Shown: positions 1 through 12,936, counted from the first letter of the stretch. The stretch is 64,000 bases of DNA from Isoetes taiwanensis (GCA_021234155.1 JAJEKV010000047.1:854494-918493); one strand, 5' to 3'. Made by a program: numbers and translations. The notes: a model not told the origin generated them from the letters alone.

Positions 1-640
1 CCCATAATCTCCCATATATTCCTATCTCAATAGGACAACTCCATCCATAGTGAGATTTGGGCTCACAAGCCAATCGTGCTCATTCTCCCCCCATATAACC
101 GGGGACCAACCAACATCATTAGCATCTGACTCTTAACCATTTGCTCTCCTCTCACCAGGGCAATTCCTGTCACAATAAGCTTTAAGATCACTATCCAAGC
201 ATGCTCATCATCACTCCCATGCTACTGGACCATTCAAGCACTTAATTGCCCCACTATCTACCACTTGCTTTCTTCTCACTAGGGCAACTCCACCATAGTT
301 GGACTTGGGCTCACAACCCAAACTTGCTCATTCTCATCCCCAAATCCTAGTACAGTTAAGCAACCTCGCGTTGGCCATTTGTTCCCCTCCCACCAGGGCA
401 GGTCCAACAACACAAATCCAACACAGTGGCTTACTAGCTAAGCATTATCATTCTCACCCCTACACCATTGGGGACCATCCACAAAATTTAAATATACTCC
501 ACTTGAAACCACAGTTCTGATACTATGTTCAGAATTGAGTCACAACCATGCTCATTCTCACCCTCTACCATTGGGGACTATCCCAGCGTGGTTAAGCGCC
601 CTCCTCTTGAGACAACAATTCTGATACAATGATGAGAATT
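1..640 (-). repeat. Degenerate tandem repeat, probably the body of a SINE
   Basis: Units of roughly 110-130 bases recur with variation. Recurring phrases include 'caccagggcaa', 'gggctcacaa', 'tgctcattctca' and 'accattggggac', at about 60-100, 155-200, 275-340, 395-460 and 545-580. The closest pair is 'ttctgatactatgttcagaattgag' near 513-537 and a related phrase at about 619-643. No protein is recognisable. It lies directly downstream, in minus orientation, of the tRNA-like head at 655-716, so I read it as an amplified SINE body. That link is inference. Confidence 0.45.
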
Positions 641-654
641 GAGCCACCAGCATA

Positions 655-716
655 CAGGATTGAATCCAATACCCATTGCTTGCAAGGAAGTGATCTATCA
701 GTGAGCTATTGGTCCA
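655..716 (-). mobile_element. tRNA-derived SINE head with A and B boxes
   Basis: Read on the minus strand, 691-710 gives AATAGCTCACTGATAGATCA, resembling an RNA polymerase III A box. Position 657-667 gives GGATTCAATCC, resembling the B box GGTTCRANYCC. The spacing is normal for a tRNA gene. The stretch does not fold as a complete tRNA: no matching acceptor stem was found and the B box is altered. It is therefore a tRNA-derived SINE promoter, not a tRNA gene. The downstream body is the repeat at 1-640. Confidence 0.5.
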
Positions 717-1109
717 TTGGTGGACATTTTGAATTCATATATATCATGCTTCATGTACTCCAAAATTGTTGAACTATCACTAGCTAGATTTGTGGGAAAG
801 TGGAAAGAAAATAAGGAAGATGATGTGGCTCAAATTGAACATCCAAGGATATGATGTGTTCTTGGAGGGACACCAAAAAGAGGTGGAAAGGTATTGTTAG
901 GAGCATAATTAAGTTTAAGCATATGGCTCCTCACCTAAGACTCTATGTACCATCTTTGACATAGCTCTTCAATGATATCAGATTGCCAAATTCTACACAT
1001 TTCAAAAAATATTGAAATATATACATCATTGGTATTCTTTAAAAAGGAGACACATCACTTGATAACTACATCAGCAAACGATCTTGGGTCCATAAGAAAT
1101 AGTTTATCA

Positions 1110-4100
1110 TTATAAGTGCGGAGAAGAAATGTTCGAATATGCTTCTTTTAAGGACCCTAGGTCTACTTGCTGATGTAGTTGGCAAGTGAGCTGAGTCAAG
1201 CATGGTAGCAAGAAGTTTACACAAGAATATGGTATTAGGACATAAATACCTTCCACAAATAACTTCACAGAGCTAGAAAACTCACCCTGTAGTCCTCCGT
1301 TCATCTTCAAGAGCATTAGATAAGCATATGAACTCTTCCTTCATAGTGTGACATTTGTTTTTCTTTACAAAAACATTTAGCAAATATTAACAAGATCCAA
1401 GCTTGAGAAATATCAATAGAGGTCTAGGTATTCTTACAAGCTCGATGTTTTCTGCCTTAATATATGCAACTTCTCCCTCTAATGAAGTCCTTATCTTTGT
1501 TTCCTACAATCCATCATATAAGCTATTTCAAATGACCACATTCATTCCTGTGGTTCATCTACTGATTTTATGAGCAAGGCTTGAGATCCCTTCAAAAGAA
1601 GATAACGTACCTGACTCAATGATGAATTGGCAACCAAAAGCAAAGATTCAACTGCCTCATGTTGTCGTTTCGAAGAAATTATTTCATTGCGAAGCCTCTC
1701 CCTTTCTTCACATAAAACTGCCAATTCATTTTCAAATGATTTTTCCTGGTACAGATGAAGGTCATTTCCTTTTTTAAACAAGACTTCAATACAAGAAATC
1801 ATGAGATTTAAGATGAACAACCTTATTTGTTATGGTACAATGAAGTTCGGAAATCTCCCCTCGTGATTGTTGAAGCAAACTTTCATGCATTACCTAAGAA
1901 AAATTGAAAAGGCAAAGGCTAGAAAATATCATTAATAATACTCCAAGATGCTGGTGAAGTGTGCTGGAAAGGAAGGTCTATCACTTCTGTGACAACCAAT
2001 AATGCTATGACATCAATAATGATAGTCGCACCATTTTTACCTTAAGCATCATAATTTCTACACAATGGAAGCATTGACTTTCCTGCATAGGAAAGAAAAA
2101 TCAGAAAGAGATATACAGCTTCACATCCTATTATTTACATTTGTTACTTTCTTGTATATAGTTTTTTGTTTGTACCCGCAACAAATGGAGCATGATGTAT
2201 GTGATACATCATCTAGATAGATGTATATTTTAGGATATGATGAGTTAGCAGTTACATTAACATCAAAATTGAGCAAGAAATTTAAGATCATGTCCAACAC
2301 CATTCCTCCTCTTTCCTTAAGTCTTGAAATGCCAGAAAATATTATATCTAGAAGGCCTTGTATAAAGTGTTTTGTTCAATATTCATACAAAAAATAAACT
2401 GGATTGTACTTACATCAAGTTTTTGTTGATAAGCAGCACATCTTTTTTCCATATCACTCTGCATTTCTTTTAAACAAGCAGCATGGTTTTTCTCTGCTTC
2501 CAACAACTCTCTACTAGCCTTTTCTAACAATTCTTTAACTAAATCTTCTCTTGCAACCTTATTTTGTTTAGCCTGAAAAAAGCAACAAAAGATTTTATGC
2601 CAAAGCACATCCATTTTAAAGGACCATTTCAACATTATATTCTAGCATCAAAAACAATAAAGTAATCTATTTTAAAACAGCATTCTGCAAAGGGTCACTG
2701 GTGCAGAAAGCTGTAATACAGGCCCAACATCTTGTAGTAACTTACAATTTCAATTCGCTCATTTTCCTGATTCTTCTTTATTGTTTCCAATTCCTGCAAG
2801 GAGCATTCTAAATTAGGAAGAAAATAAGGAATATATATTTAGATCTGGCCTTCACAGGAAAAGAACAAAACATTTATTAACATCTACAAGAGATTGCTTG
2901 CAATAGCTAGTTTATACGGAAGGCACTTAGAAATACTATTCTAAAACATCGAGTAACAAATTATAATAATGCTTTATTGAATAAAAGAAATCTGTCAAAG
3001 CTTTCTTACACTAGAGTACTGTGTGGCCAAGTTAACAGCTTCTTGTAGTTCATCTATTTTCTTTCTTAACATATCATTCACGTTTGCCAGCTCCCTATCT
3101 TTACAAAAGTTTAGAAGGTAATAAGTTCAGATACTTTCTTGTCCTTTTATCATATTGCAATATAAACTAACAAAAAAAAACTATTAAGCAACCATTACGT
3201 ATATTGCATTTGAGATGAGCATATTAAAAACCCACTGCATGTAAGTCCAAGCCTATTGGTATGATACATTTCGTATGTATAGATGAACATGAATATTACT
3301 AATAGATAATCTTTTTATTCCTAATAAGAAAAATGACACATTTCTTATGTATAGATGAATATGATTATTACTAATAGGTAATCTTTTTATTCCTAATAAG
3401 AAAAATTCTACTATTTATCTTGATCCGAAAATAATAATTTAAAACATTTAAAGAAGATAATTTGCTGGAGCGAATGCTCTATCTAAAACCACCTATAATT
3501 GCAGTGAAGAAATTTTATTGGATGTTCACCAGACTATATGGATCTATGAGACCAAAATAAAGAATAATTATCTTGGATGATGGGAGGGAGCTTTTACCTG
3601 TGGGTTTATAAACAGCAAGAATACTTGAGCTACATGGATTGAAGGAATAAAACCAGACATGGGACAAATATTATAGAAAATCACATCAAAGGAAACAAAC
3701 CTGTGTAACAATTCTGTTTCCAATATATGAGTTTGCTGGAGTTCATCTTCGCGTTCTCTCGCGCTCTACATAATCACATGCTAATGCCAAATTAATCACT
3801 GGCTTTTTTCATATAAGCATATCCAACTAACAAATTTACGTGGTACCAATTATGCTTGCTATTAACAAGATACATTACCAATGCATTTAAGTTTCAACAC
3901 CGACTCCATAAACAATAATGCTACCAACTCAAAATCTCTGAAACATGAGCATGGAAACATCTGAAAACATTTTTTCCCTGGATTATTGTCTTGAGAATAT
4001 CAGAACTGGCATCTTGGGATTGTTGAATCTTAAGCAGTTCAGAATGCCGAATAATTCAAAACACAATTTCTGCCTCAGGTTAGCCATTTACACAATTTTT

Positions 4101-6118
4101 GGTTCGGGCAAGCTATTTGAACATATCATGCTTGATTAACTAAGATAAACACCATATATTATGTAATGAGAGCATTTGGAGGACCTTTATCCACTTACTA
4201 TGCAAACTGGTTCACTTCTTGCTTGGAGATTGGTGAACTTAATTAATGCAAACTAGATCAGCTCATAGGCAGGCCACCCGACATGTATCGGCACTCTTTC
4301 TTCAAAACAAAATATTGAAGTGCCTTGCCTAGCATTCTTTGGAGATCCGTGCATCATTGAAATGGAGAGACTGGAGCATGGACCATTGGAAAAGAACTGC
4401 GTCTGATGCCTCTCAATATGTGCATATTCAAGCTGTCCTCCAAACTAACAACCCTCATATACAGAAACGAGTTTAATAAAGCAATGAGGAGATGGATCTT
4501 TGCTAGATCATCTAGCCTAGAAGAAATATTATTAATGAACCTACCTACTGATAGGAGATCCTAAAAGGGATGTGTGTATTCACTTCATCAATGGTGGCCG
4601 AAAGGTGCTCATTCCAACGTGTTATAGGCTAAGAGGATATGGTCACTTGCTTGGTTTGTCGACGTTGGGTGACCATGCAAAGGAACTCCAGCTGATATAA
4701 TTATATTAATAATGCTTGCATGTAAATACGGGTCGTCATGGACTGGGGGGAGGGGGCTATCAATAGTAGTTTTTATGATTTCAACTCATTACTTGATGAC
4801 TAAGCTAGAGGTTATTTGAAGTAGTTGCTGCATTACTTCAAGGATTAAAAGACGAACAATAAAAACATGGGGTTATAAATTGTTGTTAAGACAAGGGTCC
4901 ATACCGCTTGTACCACTCGTGATTTCTTTTTTCTTTCAAAAAGCCATGTAAGAGGTAATCTGAGATCTCATTTTTGTCCCATAACAAGTTTTAAACCCCC
5001 AATAAGAGAAGAGCTCAACATCTATCATCTGGATATTCTTCAAGACCAGTGCCAACATTAATTTGCAAAACGTAACAAAAGAATAACAAAAAGCAAAAAA
5101 CTATATTTTTTAAGGTTAACATTTGGCTTGAAATAAAACCATAAAGATCCTTCTACAAACAAACGCCGCAAAGATTTTCATTTGTCAATAAATCATCCAA
5201 TTGCAAGGATGGGGACAAAAGGAGATCTAATCCAAAAATAACAACAACATCATTCAATCTTACCATTATTGATCACATAAGAGTACTTGGAATGATTCCT
5301 ATAGAGTTAAAAGCACTGTGAGAATATAATTCCAACATTGACAAGCGGATCAACAAGATGAACTTTCTTTTGCAAATTGTCGCGACTCCGCAACTCCCTA
5401 TCTTTCTTTAATAATTTTCAAATGACAGCCATCAAATGGCAAGCCCATTCACTAGATGAAAGTTTAATGATATATTGCCCTTCTAGGAACAATGACACTA
5501 CACTATACTTAAACCTTTGTCTTATTTTGCAGTCCAAAATTTTTTCCATATTTTTGCTTACTTGAATCGCTTCCTGAACTTTGGCATCTTGAGATTGCAA
5601 TGTGAAGGCCTCCTTGAATGTTTTAAGTTGTGTGACAGTCTCTTGGAGAATATCCTCCATTTCAGAATCACGTTCTCCAATTATATTCTGTGAGAAAATG
5701 CATGCATATTAAGTTATTCGATTATAAAAACAGGAAAACACACGTGCTACACACATATATTCTATACTTTGCCTCCAATGATAAACTGGCCCATTAACTC
5801 CCTTTCTAGTTTGGAAGAGATGCCCTTTGAAATACAGATATATCAGACTTGTTACAACCTCAATTGATGATCTATTCATAATTTCTTACTCTCAAATATG
5901 AGGCATACCAATTATGGAAATTAACCGGTGAAATAAACTTCTTTCTTATTATTTTTTATCATAACCTTATAAAAGAGATCTGAGTCTGTTTCAATCTGTG
6001 TGGAGTTAGAAGCGAAGTGCTGTAAAATGCCAGTGAGCTGAACAAGTTTTGATTTGACCCTTTCCTCGAGCAGGTCCCAGGGTTGCAGATTGACACTGGA
6101 ATCATGTTCTTCTTCCAT
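1110..6118 (-). CDS. Intact 11-exon gene for a 327-residue coiled-coil protein of unknown function
   Basis: Exons on the minus strand: 5966-6118, 5562-5687, 3701-3765, 3010-3094, 2746-2793, 2414-2572, 1822-1893, 1611-1745, 1438-1503, 1286-1304, 1110-1165. Every junction has GT..AG borders and the lengths sum to 984 bases, keeping one frame from ATG (6118) to TAA (1110). The protein starts MEEEHDSSVNLQPWDLLEER. After the first ~50 residues it is almost all charged heptad-like helix, for example ELLEKASRELLEAEKNHAAC and VLCEERERLRNEIISSKRQH, so a long coiled coil is predicted. It has no signal peptide or membrane segment. I do not recognise the family; structural or cytoskeletal roles are possible but unsupported. 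A further in-frame exon may exist near 5366-5401, where a segment resembling the start of the 3010-3094 exon occurs. The exon structure is seen directly; expression is not shown. Confidence 0.7.
3259..3415. repeat. Two-copy tandem duplication of about 78 bases inside an intron
   Basis: The block 'tacatttcgtatgtatagatga ... cctaataagaaaaat' is followed at once by a second copy with a few substitutions. It lies in the intron between the 3701-3765 and 3010-3094 exons of the coiled-coil gene. Confidence 0.7.
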
Positions 6119-9100
6119 CTTGTTCCAAGGCTACGCTTACACTCTGTACATGCAAACCCTGAATAGAATATAAATAGAAGTTGCCCTTTAGCTAAATATT
6201 GTTATTTTTATTATGTACATTTGTTTATGGCTTTTGAATTTTCGAAAGTGCATATTTAATGGTGGTTATTTGCGGGGTTGGAAATTGAGGGTTGCAAGCT
6301 TTGGAATATCCCTTTCACCTTGCAAAGAAAGTTTTAAAAAAGAGACATGTTAAAAAACTAGCGAAGAGGCACAATAAAAAGTTTTGAGTCTTAAGCACAA
6401 TATGAAGCTATTACATCCAATAAAAACAACAGTAAATGCACATGTCATATTTTATATAACTTAAACAACAAATGCATCTAACACCAATTATATAATTTTG
6501 ATCTATGGCATGCCTTATATATCATATGTTGCCACTCGTTTTTATGTCTCCTATATTGAGAAACTTATGACATATTTTAAATGTCATGTTTGACATGCCA
6601 TTAGGCCCACATGTCATAGAAGTCTTGCTATAGTTGTCTCACATGTCATACAATACTAGTCATTACTTTTGCATGTCTTGCTTGCAAGTGTCATGATTGT
6701 GTATGTCGCTATATAACATGGTTGTATCACGTGTCATATAATACTAGAAATGTTGCTATATATCATGGTTGTGTCACGTCTCATATAATACTTAGAAGTG
6801 TTGTTGTCTCCTCATTTGCATTAGTGGCAGATACGAAGGTACTAAATTTGTTTCCAACAAGAGGTCATGCATTTACATGGCATAAGCAAACCTTTGCTTT
6901 TGTACCCAACAGACAAAATGAAATAACAAAATGTGTCTTTTTGGCATGTGTGGTAACTTATTTTAAAAGGATAAATTTCATTACTATTTTTTTTTTCTTA
7001 TTTTCATTATTTAAACAAAAGGAATTCTGCATTTTTAGTAGCAACATTAAGATGTGGTATATTCAACTTTAAGATTGCTATATAAAACTATGGTATTTGG
7101 CAAGATGGCATTTACCAAGATGATTTTTTATAATAATGAGTTCATTGTTGTATATATTGTCTATAAAACTGATTGCTTTCTTATTTATGGCATTGATTTA
7201 GTATGCTATAGTTGGTTCTTAATCAAAATCCTAAATGACATGTGCTGGAGAAATGCATATGAAATTAAAAGATGCTAAACCTTATGCAACCACATTATTT
7301 AATGTCCTTACAACTGTTTTCTAGATCATGCATTTTTAAATACATTATATATCCCTTGGTACTGTGTTATAGTATCATTTCAAAGCCTATTGACATCTTC
7401 AAAACATAAAGTAGCGGATATGTACTAGGAATTCATTGTGAATTAACCAGCAACATGAGTTGACCAGCAACACCATTGCTTCCTCTTGTAAAATAAAATT
7501 GGCCTTGCCATACCAGGGCAATTGGACAATTCTTATGTTCTATTAGTGCTAGAGAATATTATTTCAGATATATATAACCATATGGAATTAGTTAACAGCA
7601 AGATATACATGATCTAGACATTCACATGCACATAAAATAATATTGTTTAGACTATTATAGCATCTACATGACACAAATAAATGCATACACACACATTGGA
7701 AACTATCTCGATGCACTCAATCCAAAACAGATTCATCATACTCATTTGTTCTCAAACCCAACTTACTCTCCTTGCACATCTAAAGTTTCAAGGCTATAGC
7801 CAATCTTTGATGTCTAACATCAAACCAAATTTCTTGTTCATCTAGTGGTTTTTTGCATAGATAAACTACAAAAGTACCTCGCCAACAAATTTGAAGTGCA
7901 TTTTAACTACTAGTAGGTAGGCTAGTTAGCTTCCTTACTTTGTTCTAGGCGAATGATCCAATGAGGAATTTTAGGTCATTGATTTGCTAGCCTGAGAGCT
8001 ATTAACATCAATAATTATTTATTGAACATCGTTTAGTACAAGTTAGTATACTACCCAATCCAATCATAAAATCCTATAATTGTAGTTGTTTCTTGTTTCT
8101 CTCTGTATCTTATCGCACATCCCTTTTTCAAATCTTATAGCTATAGCTGTTTTTTGTTTCTCTATGTATCTTATGGCACATCCTTTTATCATGTGCTGCA
8201 AGAGACAAAAGACATTTTCAAATAACGCATTCAAGGCTAGATGTGCTTAGACGTTAGATGTTGCCGTGATACAAACTTTAGCTCCAATGCTCATACATAT
8301 AAGTATTGAACTTCTGGAGCTAATGTAAGTAAGTAGTCTAAAGAGAATCCCCACAACTTGCACTTTTCTTTAAGCTTTGAAGCTAATACACGTCTACCAC
8401 TCGATTCATAGAATTCTTGCAACTTGCCCCCTTTTTTTTGTCAAGGATACGTGTTGCATTTGTTCACGAGAAAAGCATACGAGCATATCTTGTTGAACAA
8501 ACACACGAGCATATCTTGTTGAACTAGAGCAACAAAGGCCAATATTGCAAGATAACATAAAGTGACAGCTTTGACCCACGACAACCTACAAATGGTGTCA
8601 ATTGACACGCAAACTTAAAATTAGCAACAGACAATTGTAATTGTAGCTGATGTGCAAATTTTGGCATTGAAACAATGCTCTCGTTTCAAACATATACCTT
8701 AGGAGCTACATTATGATACGTCCACCTAGAGGAATGTTAATAAGAACATGCTCGTGTTATGATCCAAAATGGTAGTAATCATGATAAAGCAATGTTTGCA
8801 ACAATTGTATGAGAGTGTTGCAATGCTGGAGCTTTCAAGTCAAGTTTTGCTTTTGCTAGGCGATTGTTGAGAACGTTGCAATACTAGAGCTTTCAAGTCA
8901 AGTTTTGATGGCAAGTTGATGAGGTCAAGTTGACTTGATGTACTTTTTATTTGTACTCTTTATTCGTTTTCTGTAGTTCAATATGGTATCTTAGGGTATA
9001 TTCGTTCTCTATAGTTCAATATGGTATCTTAGGGTATAAGTCGAATGAGATGTGCGAGATCCAAAATGCAGAATCATGGATGAATCACCGATAGGTAGAA

Positions 9101-9750
9101 TGTCCTGATATGGTGGCATATCAAATATAGATTGTCCTTTGCATCCCATTTGCAACCAAAGTGAAGGAAATCCATCAGCCTTCCCATGTGAATAAGATAT
9201 TTCTCTTGCACCACATAGGATGGACGCAATTCCTTGATTTTTCTTGATTTGCTGATTACTCCAAAGGTAGAAGACCTCTAATTTCATGGTGAAATACAAG
9301 AGTTCTTCGATCTAAAATTGAGTACCATCAGCAAATATGAAAAACTGAAGTCTGAAATGATTATACTTGGTATTTGAATGGGCACATTAGAAAAGCTCTG
9401 ATTCCATGTTTTAGTTGGATGAAGAATGTTTAGGCATTTCGTGCAGGCGATGCGTTATCTAAAATAACAGTTACAACAGCACTGCTTATTTGCCATGCCA
9501 TGCATGACGAGAGCATTGCCTTTCATGAGACGCTTTTCCCCACAAACAAAGAAAGACGTACACACTGTCTGTCTCCTAACGTAAAGGATGGCTGGGCCCA
9601 ATCCAAGCCATCTCATCCAATGAATAAGTGACACTCTTTATCTGGAAAATCGTGCAAGTTCTTTACTCTGCATTCCGACAATTTTACTCCATGTTCCATA
9701 ACATTTACTGCCAGACTTTTTCTTACCTGCTCTTCTGATAATTTTCACCT
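6119..9750. other. Gene-poor AT-rich interval upstream of the coiled-coil gene
   Basis: No coding region could be supported. The first few hundred bases should hold the promoter of the minus-strand coiled-coil gene, but no specific element is evident. Short local duplications are present. 'TGTCATATAATACTAG'-type phrases recur between 6520 and 6800. A ~70-base repeat 'tgtttctct.tgtatcttat.gcacatcc' occurs at about 8090-8185. A ~67-base repeat 'ttgcaat.ctagagctttcaagtcaagttttg' occurs at about 8817-8910. 'tagttcaatatggtatcttagggtata' is doubled at about 8975-9038. Open frames here are short and lack family signatures. Confidence 0.6.
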
Positions 9751-9804
9751 GGATGCTGACACGTGGCATGCCTGGATTGAGCCCAGCCACCCTCTACGTT
9801 GCGA

Positions 9805-9894
9805 GAAAGGCCCTGTGGCCTTCTTTCCGGAAGGTCAAGCAGGCCTCCGTGCCGGCCAGCTTTCCCTTCCAGAAAGAAGGCCACAGGGCCTTTC
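9805..9894. repeat. Inverted repeat: 30-bp stem with 30-base loop
   Basis: The left arm 9805-9834 (starting GAAAGGCCCTGTGGCCTTCT) pairs with the right arm 9865-9894 with a single mismatch. In a minus-strand transcript that mismatch would be a G-U pair. The loop is 30 bases. It could be a small foldback element or a small-RNA precursor. An open frame of 119 codons runs through it (9753-10112) but shows no protein family signature. Confidence 0.8.
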
Positions 9895-10272
9895 CCTTAT
9901 ACACACTGTCTCCTTCGCAAATGTCAGCATATACCTGTAAATTAGAGACCGCAATTCCTTCTGTTGGCAAGAAGATTTATGGAACAAGGATTCTTGCTAA
10001 AACGGAGAAAGCAAAGCACAAAATCCAACTCCTCCAGGATATCCTCCTTCATCTCCGTGCCAAGTTTCTCATTCAAATTTATCCAACCTCACCCAAAATA
10101 ATGATTTCATGAAATGATTTGACACCTCAAAATTTAAATATCAAACTGTAATATCCAGGTTACGAGAGATCAAACAGAATACTTGACTAAGAATTCTAAA
10201 AAGGAAGGAGGTTTTTATTTGCCACAGTTGGCAGTCAGAGACACATGAGTATGCAATCTTATTTCTAGGTAT

Positions 10273-11850
10273 TTAAACTGGAAACCCAGCCACTAAACCA
10301 ATAGCACAGCCTAATATCATTCCTGATCTTAATTTATTATAACAAGCCTGACTTCCATAAGCAGCAAGCATCTTGCCTTCCTGAAGACGATCATTCATCG
10401 ACTGAATCCTTTTCCGTTTGTTTATCATAGAACTCCCACTAATTCATGAGAATCGTTTCCCCCGCCCAGAATGCAACTCAAACATATGATCTAAGGTGCA
10501 TTTTTCTCGTGGCACTCAGAACATCTCAAGAGTTCAGCCAAACTCAACAAATCAGGCTCTATTGGTATTTTATTAAAAAAAACCCTCAACTTGATGTATT
10601 TGCCCTGCTCTACCTAAAAGCGAAAAGCATGCAACTGCACAATGATCTGCTAATGGTCTAAAGAGATAATATTGTAACATAGAATCAAAATAATAATAAT
10701 CTTCCTCGATTAAACGCCTACAACAATGAATTCTTACTTCTTACCCTGAAGTTTTCGTAAGCTTTCAGCAATAGCAGGTCGCTGCATGCTCAAGTTCTGC
10801 AAAAAGTAATATGCACCGTCATAGCTCCAAATGAGACAAGCTAAAAGTTAAATGTAAATAATCTTTAGACATCTCCCTCACAAAGCATTGATGTTCTCAT
10901 TGTATTGTTGGACTGTACGACCGAGAGGCCCTTTCTCTCGACCGTTTCTGTACTATTTGAGTGGCAGCTTATTCTCTCTGCCCACTAGAAACCAGCATCT
11001 TAATCTCATTTACATAAATCTGTACCATTGATCGAGTAAACAGTGTGTTCAACCATTTCACCATATCTGGGACTGTATACAGTTGTACTGGGCCCTCAAA
11101 TTTTGTTGTTTTCATAATATATCATGGTTATTTAAAAGCAGGAATTTGTAGAAGCTGGTAGTAGATGTGGTTATATTTCTTACTAGAATTTAATTTTAAA
11201 TCATGTATTGGTTTCTATGGCCAGTTTCACCAAGTAAGAACAACCAATATGCTAAACTATGTAACGACAAGAAAATACAAGAGGTTGCAATACAAGGGGT
11301 TGCAGGGGCGAACCAGCAATTGAACTAAAATTCTCTGGAAATATTTGAAGTAGTTCCTGCTTAACAGGTTTGTAACGCACCCACTTAGTTACTCAAGTTC
11401 AGTTGCCTCCAGGCATAGGATGTAAGACCCCTTATGGGATAGTATTCCCCTGTGCCATCCATAATCCTTTACTTCCTACCAACTTCTAAAGGGCATAAAT
11501 AACTTCACTTAGAATCTTCCCTCTCTGTGCCTCCTTCCCTTGCGTTCATGCTTAAACAGTTCAAGCACAATATGGTGCATTACCAAACCTGCTTGTCATG
11601 AGCACCGAAACTTTATGTGGATGTGGATGTTCTTAGCAGTCCTAACAAATGTTTGCTTGTTTCATAAGTTGTCTAAATTAATATGATTCTTCATACAATC
11701 ATGCCTTTGACACAAGGTGAAAGAGTTTTCTATGAAAATTTATAACCTGTAAATAAACAAGAAAGCACTTACGGCAGAACTCCAGCAAGGTTTCCATTTG
11801 AACCAGAATAAAGACCCTTAAGAGATAATCTTTCCACCCAATTGAGCTGC
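10273..11850 (-). CDS. Last three exons of a small gene with a C-terminal hydrophobic segment
   Basis: Three minus-strand exons join in one frame: 11773-11850 (reads QLNWVERLSLKGLYSGSNGN, then LAGVLP), 10738-10796 (or from 10788; reads MQRPAIAESLRKLQGK) and 10273-10408 (reads IQSMNDRLQEGKMLAAYGSQ to the stop TAA at 10273). The frame holds if the upstream acceptor of the middle exon is at 10788/10789 and its donor is the second GTAAGA (10731-10737). The C-terminus KLRSGMILGCAIGLVAGFPV is a glycine-rich hydrophobic stretch that could be one membrane helix. It vaguely recalls small mitochondrial inner-membrane proteins, but I cannot assign a family. The 5' exon(s) were not found; a possible candidate ends near 13475. 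Short exons and frame continuity argue for a real gene, with the product unknown. Confidence 0.5.
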
Positions 11851-12561
11851 CTGCAAAAATCTATGCATGAGTAACGCTATAGGATATCATCCATAAGCGT
11901 AATGAGATATTCTCAGACAAGCATCTTAAAAATGGAAGTTACAATGAGAAATTTGCAGCAGGTTACGACAGGGTGAGGGTCCACTACAGGACTCATGCAC
12001 TTTTGAAGTTGGAAGCAACAAGACTTTTTTGAAAGGACCCACCCAAGCAACTAATTTTCAACATCGTTTAGCTGAATGAGCAACTAATTTTGAACATCGT
12101 TTAGCTGGATCACACTAAACCTACACCAAGAAAATAATTTCAAATAAACAAATTAAGTAATGCCAAATGAATCATAGTTAACTGTTCCAAAAAGAAATTG
12201 TCAATTTTATTGCATCCGTACTCCTCCTTGGGAAGCCTAGTCAAAGGTATCCTATTGTACTGAGCATATGCACAACCCTAAATATGACAAATATATTCTG
12301 ACGCAATTGCCTGGAATTGGGGAGCTGCCAAACTATAATACTCCATCTAGCCACTAGTTTAGAGGATGCCTATGCACAGGTACCCTATTATATTGAGTAT
12401 AAGCACAGAACCTATAATCCAAGGAAAGATAAGAGGCTTAAAAATCATAACTCCAAAAACGAACCAAGAATTAATCTTGTGCCAGCACATATATGCTCTT
12501 TATCAGTTTGCAAACAAAATGAGCTGATAATAATTGATTAAGGTAAACCTAGGAAGCTGAA
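11851..12561. other. No gene recognised; weak internal duplication
   Basis: Probably 5' intron or flank of the small gene at 10273-11850. A degenerate ~40-base phrase is doubled: 'aaaggtatcctattgtactgagcatatgcacaaccc' near 12244-12280 and 'acaggtaccctattatattgagtataagcacagaacc' near 12376-12412. Nothing else could be supported. Confidence 0.5.
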
Positions 12562-12936
12562 GGAGTGATGCGTAGCCACATTAGAAATACAGAACGCTGC
12601 ATTTTCATATAGAAGTTTTGGTTCTGCAACAAATCAGCAGCAAGGTATGTAGATCAAGATGTGGATTGACTACCACTATTGTCCTGGATAGATATCTCAA
12701 ATTCTCACTAGAGCATCAAAGGGGGGAGGTTTTGGTCCTTGGAAAGACATGGCAGGCTCAAGAAGTGATGCATAGCCACATTAGAGATACAGAATGCTGC
12801 ATTTTCATATAGGTGGTTCTGCAAAACATCAGCAGCAATGTATGTAGATCAAGATGTGGATTGACTACCACTGTTGTCCTGAATAGACACCCCAAATTCT
12901 CACTAGAGCATCAAAGGAAAGGGGAACGTTTTGGTC
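12562..12936. repeat. Two-copy tandem duplication, unit about 195 bases
   Basis: The segment from 'gaagtgatgc.tagccacattag' to 'agcatcaaaggg...ttttggtcctt' occurs at about 12562-12739 and again at about 12760-12936. The copies are close to 90% identical with small indels. Coding content is not evident on either strand. Confidence 0.75.

Noticed and set aside
1-654. CRISPR-like array
   Set aside because: The repeats are long, degenerate and without uniform spacers, in a plant nuclear context.
655-716. tRNA gene
   Set aside because: A and B boxes are present but there is no acceptor-stem pairing, and the B box is GGATTCAATCC. A tRNA-derived SINE fits better.
9753-10112. 119-codon plus-strand frame as a gene
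   Set aside because: It runs through both arms of the 30-bp hairpin and has no family signature. The open length is probably chance.
10273-10408. ROMO1/Mgr2-type mitochondrial protein
   Set aside because: The C-terminal GMILGCAIGLVAG resembles the glycine-rich segment of that family, but the rest of the protein does not match and the second half of the family domain is missing.
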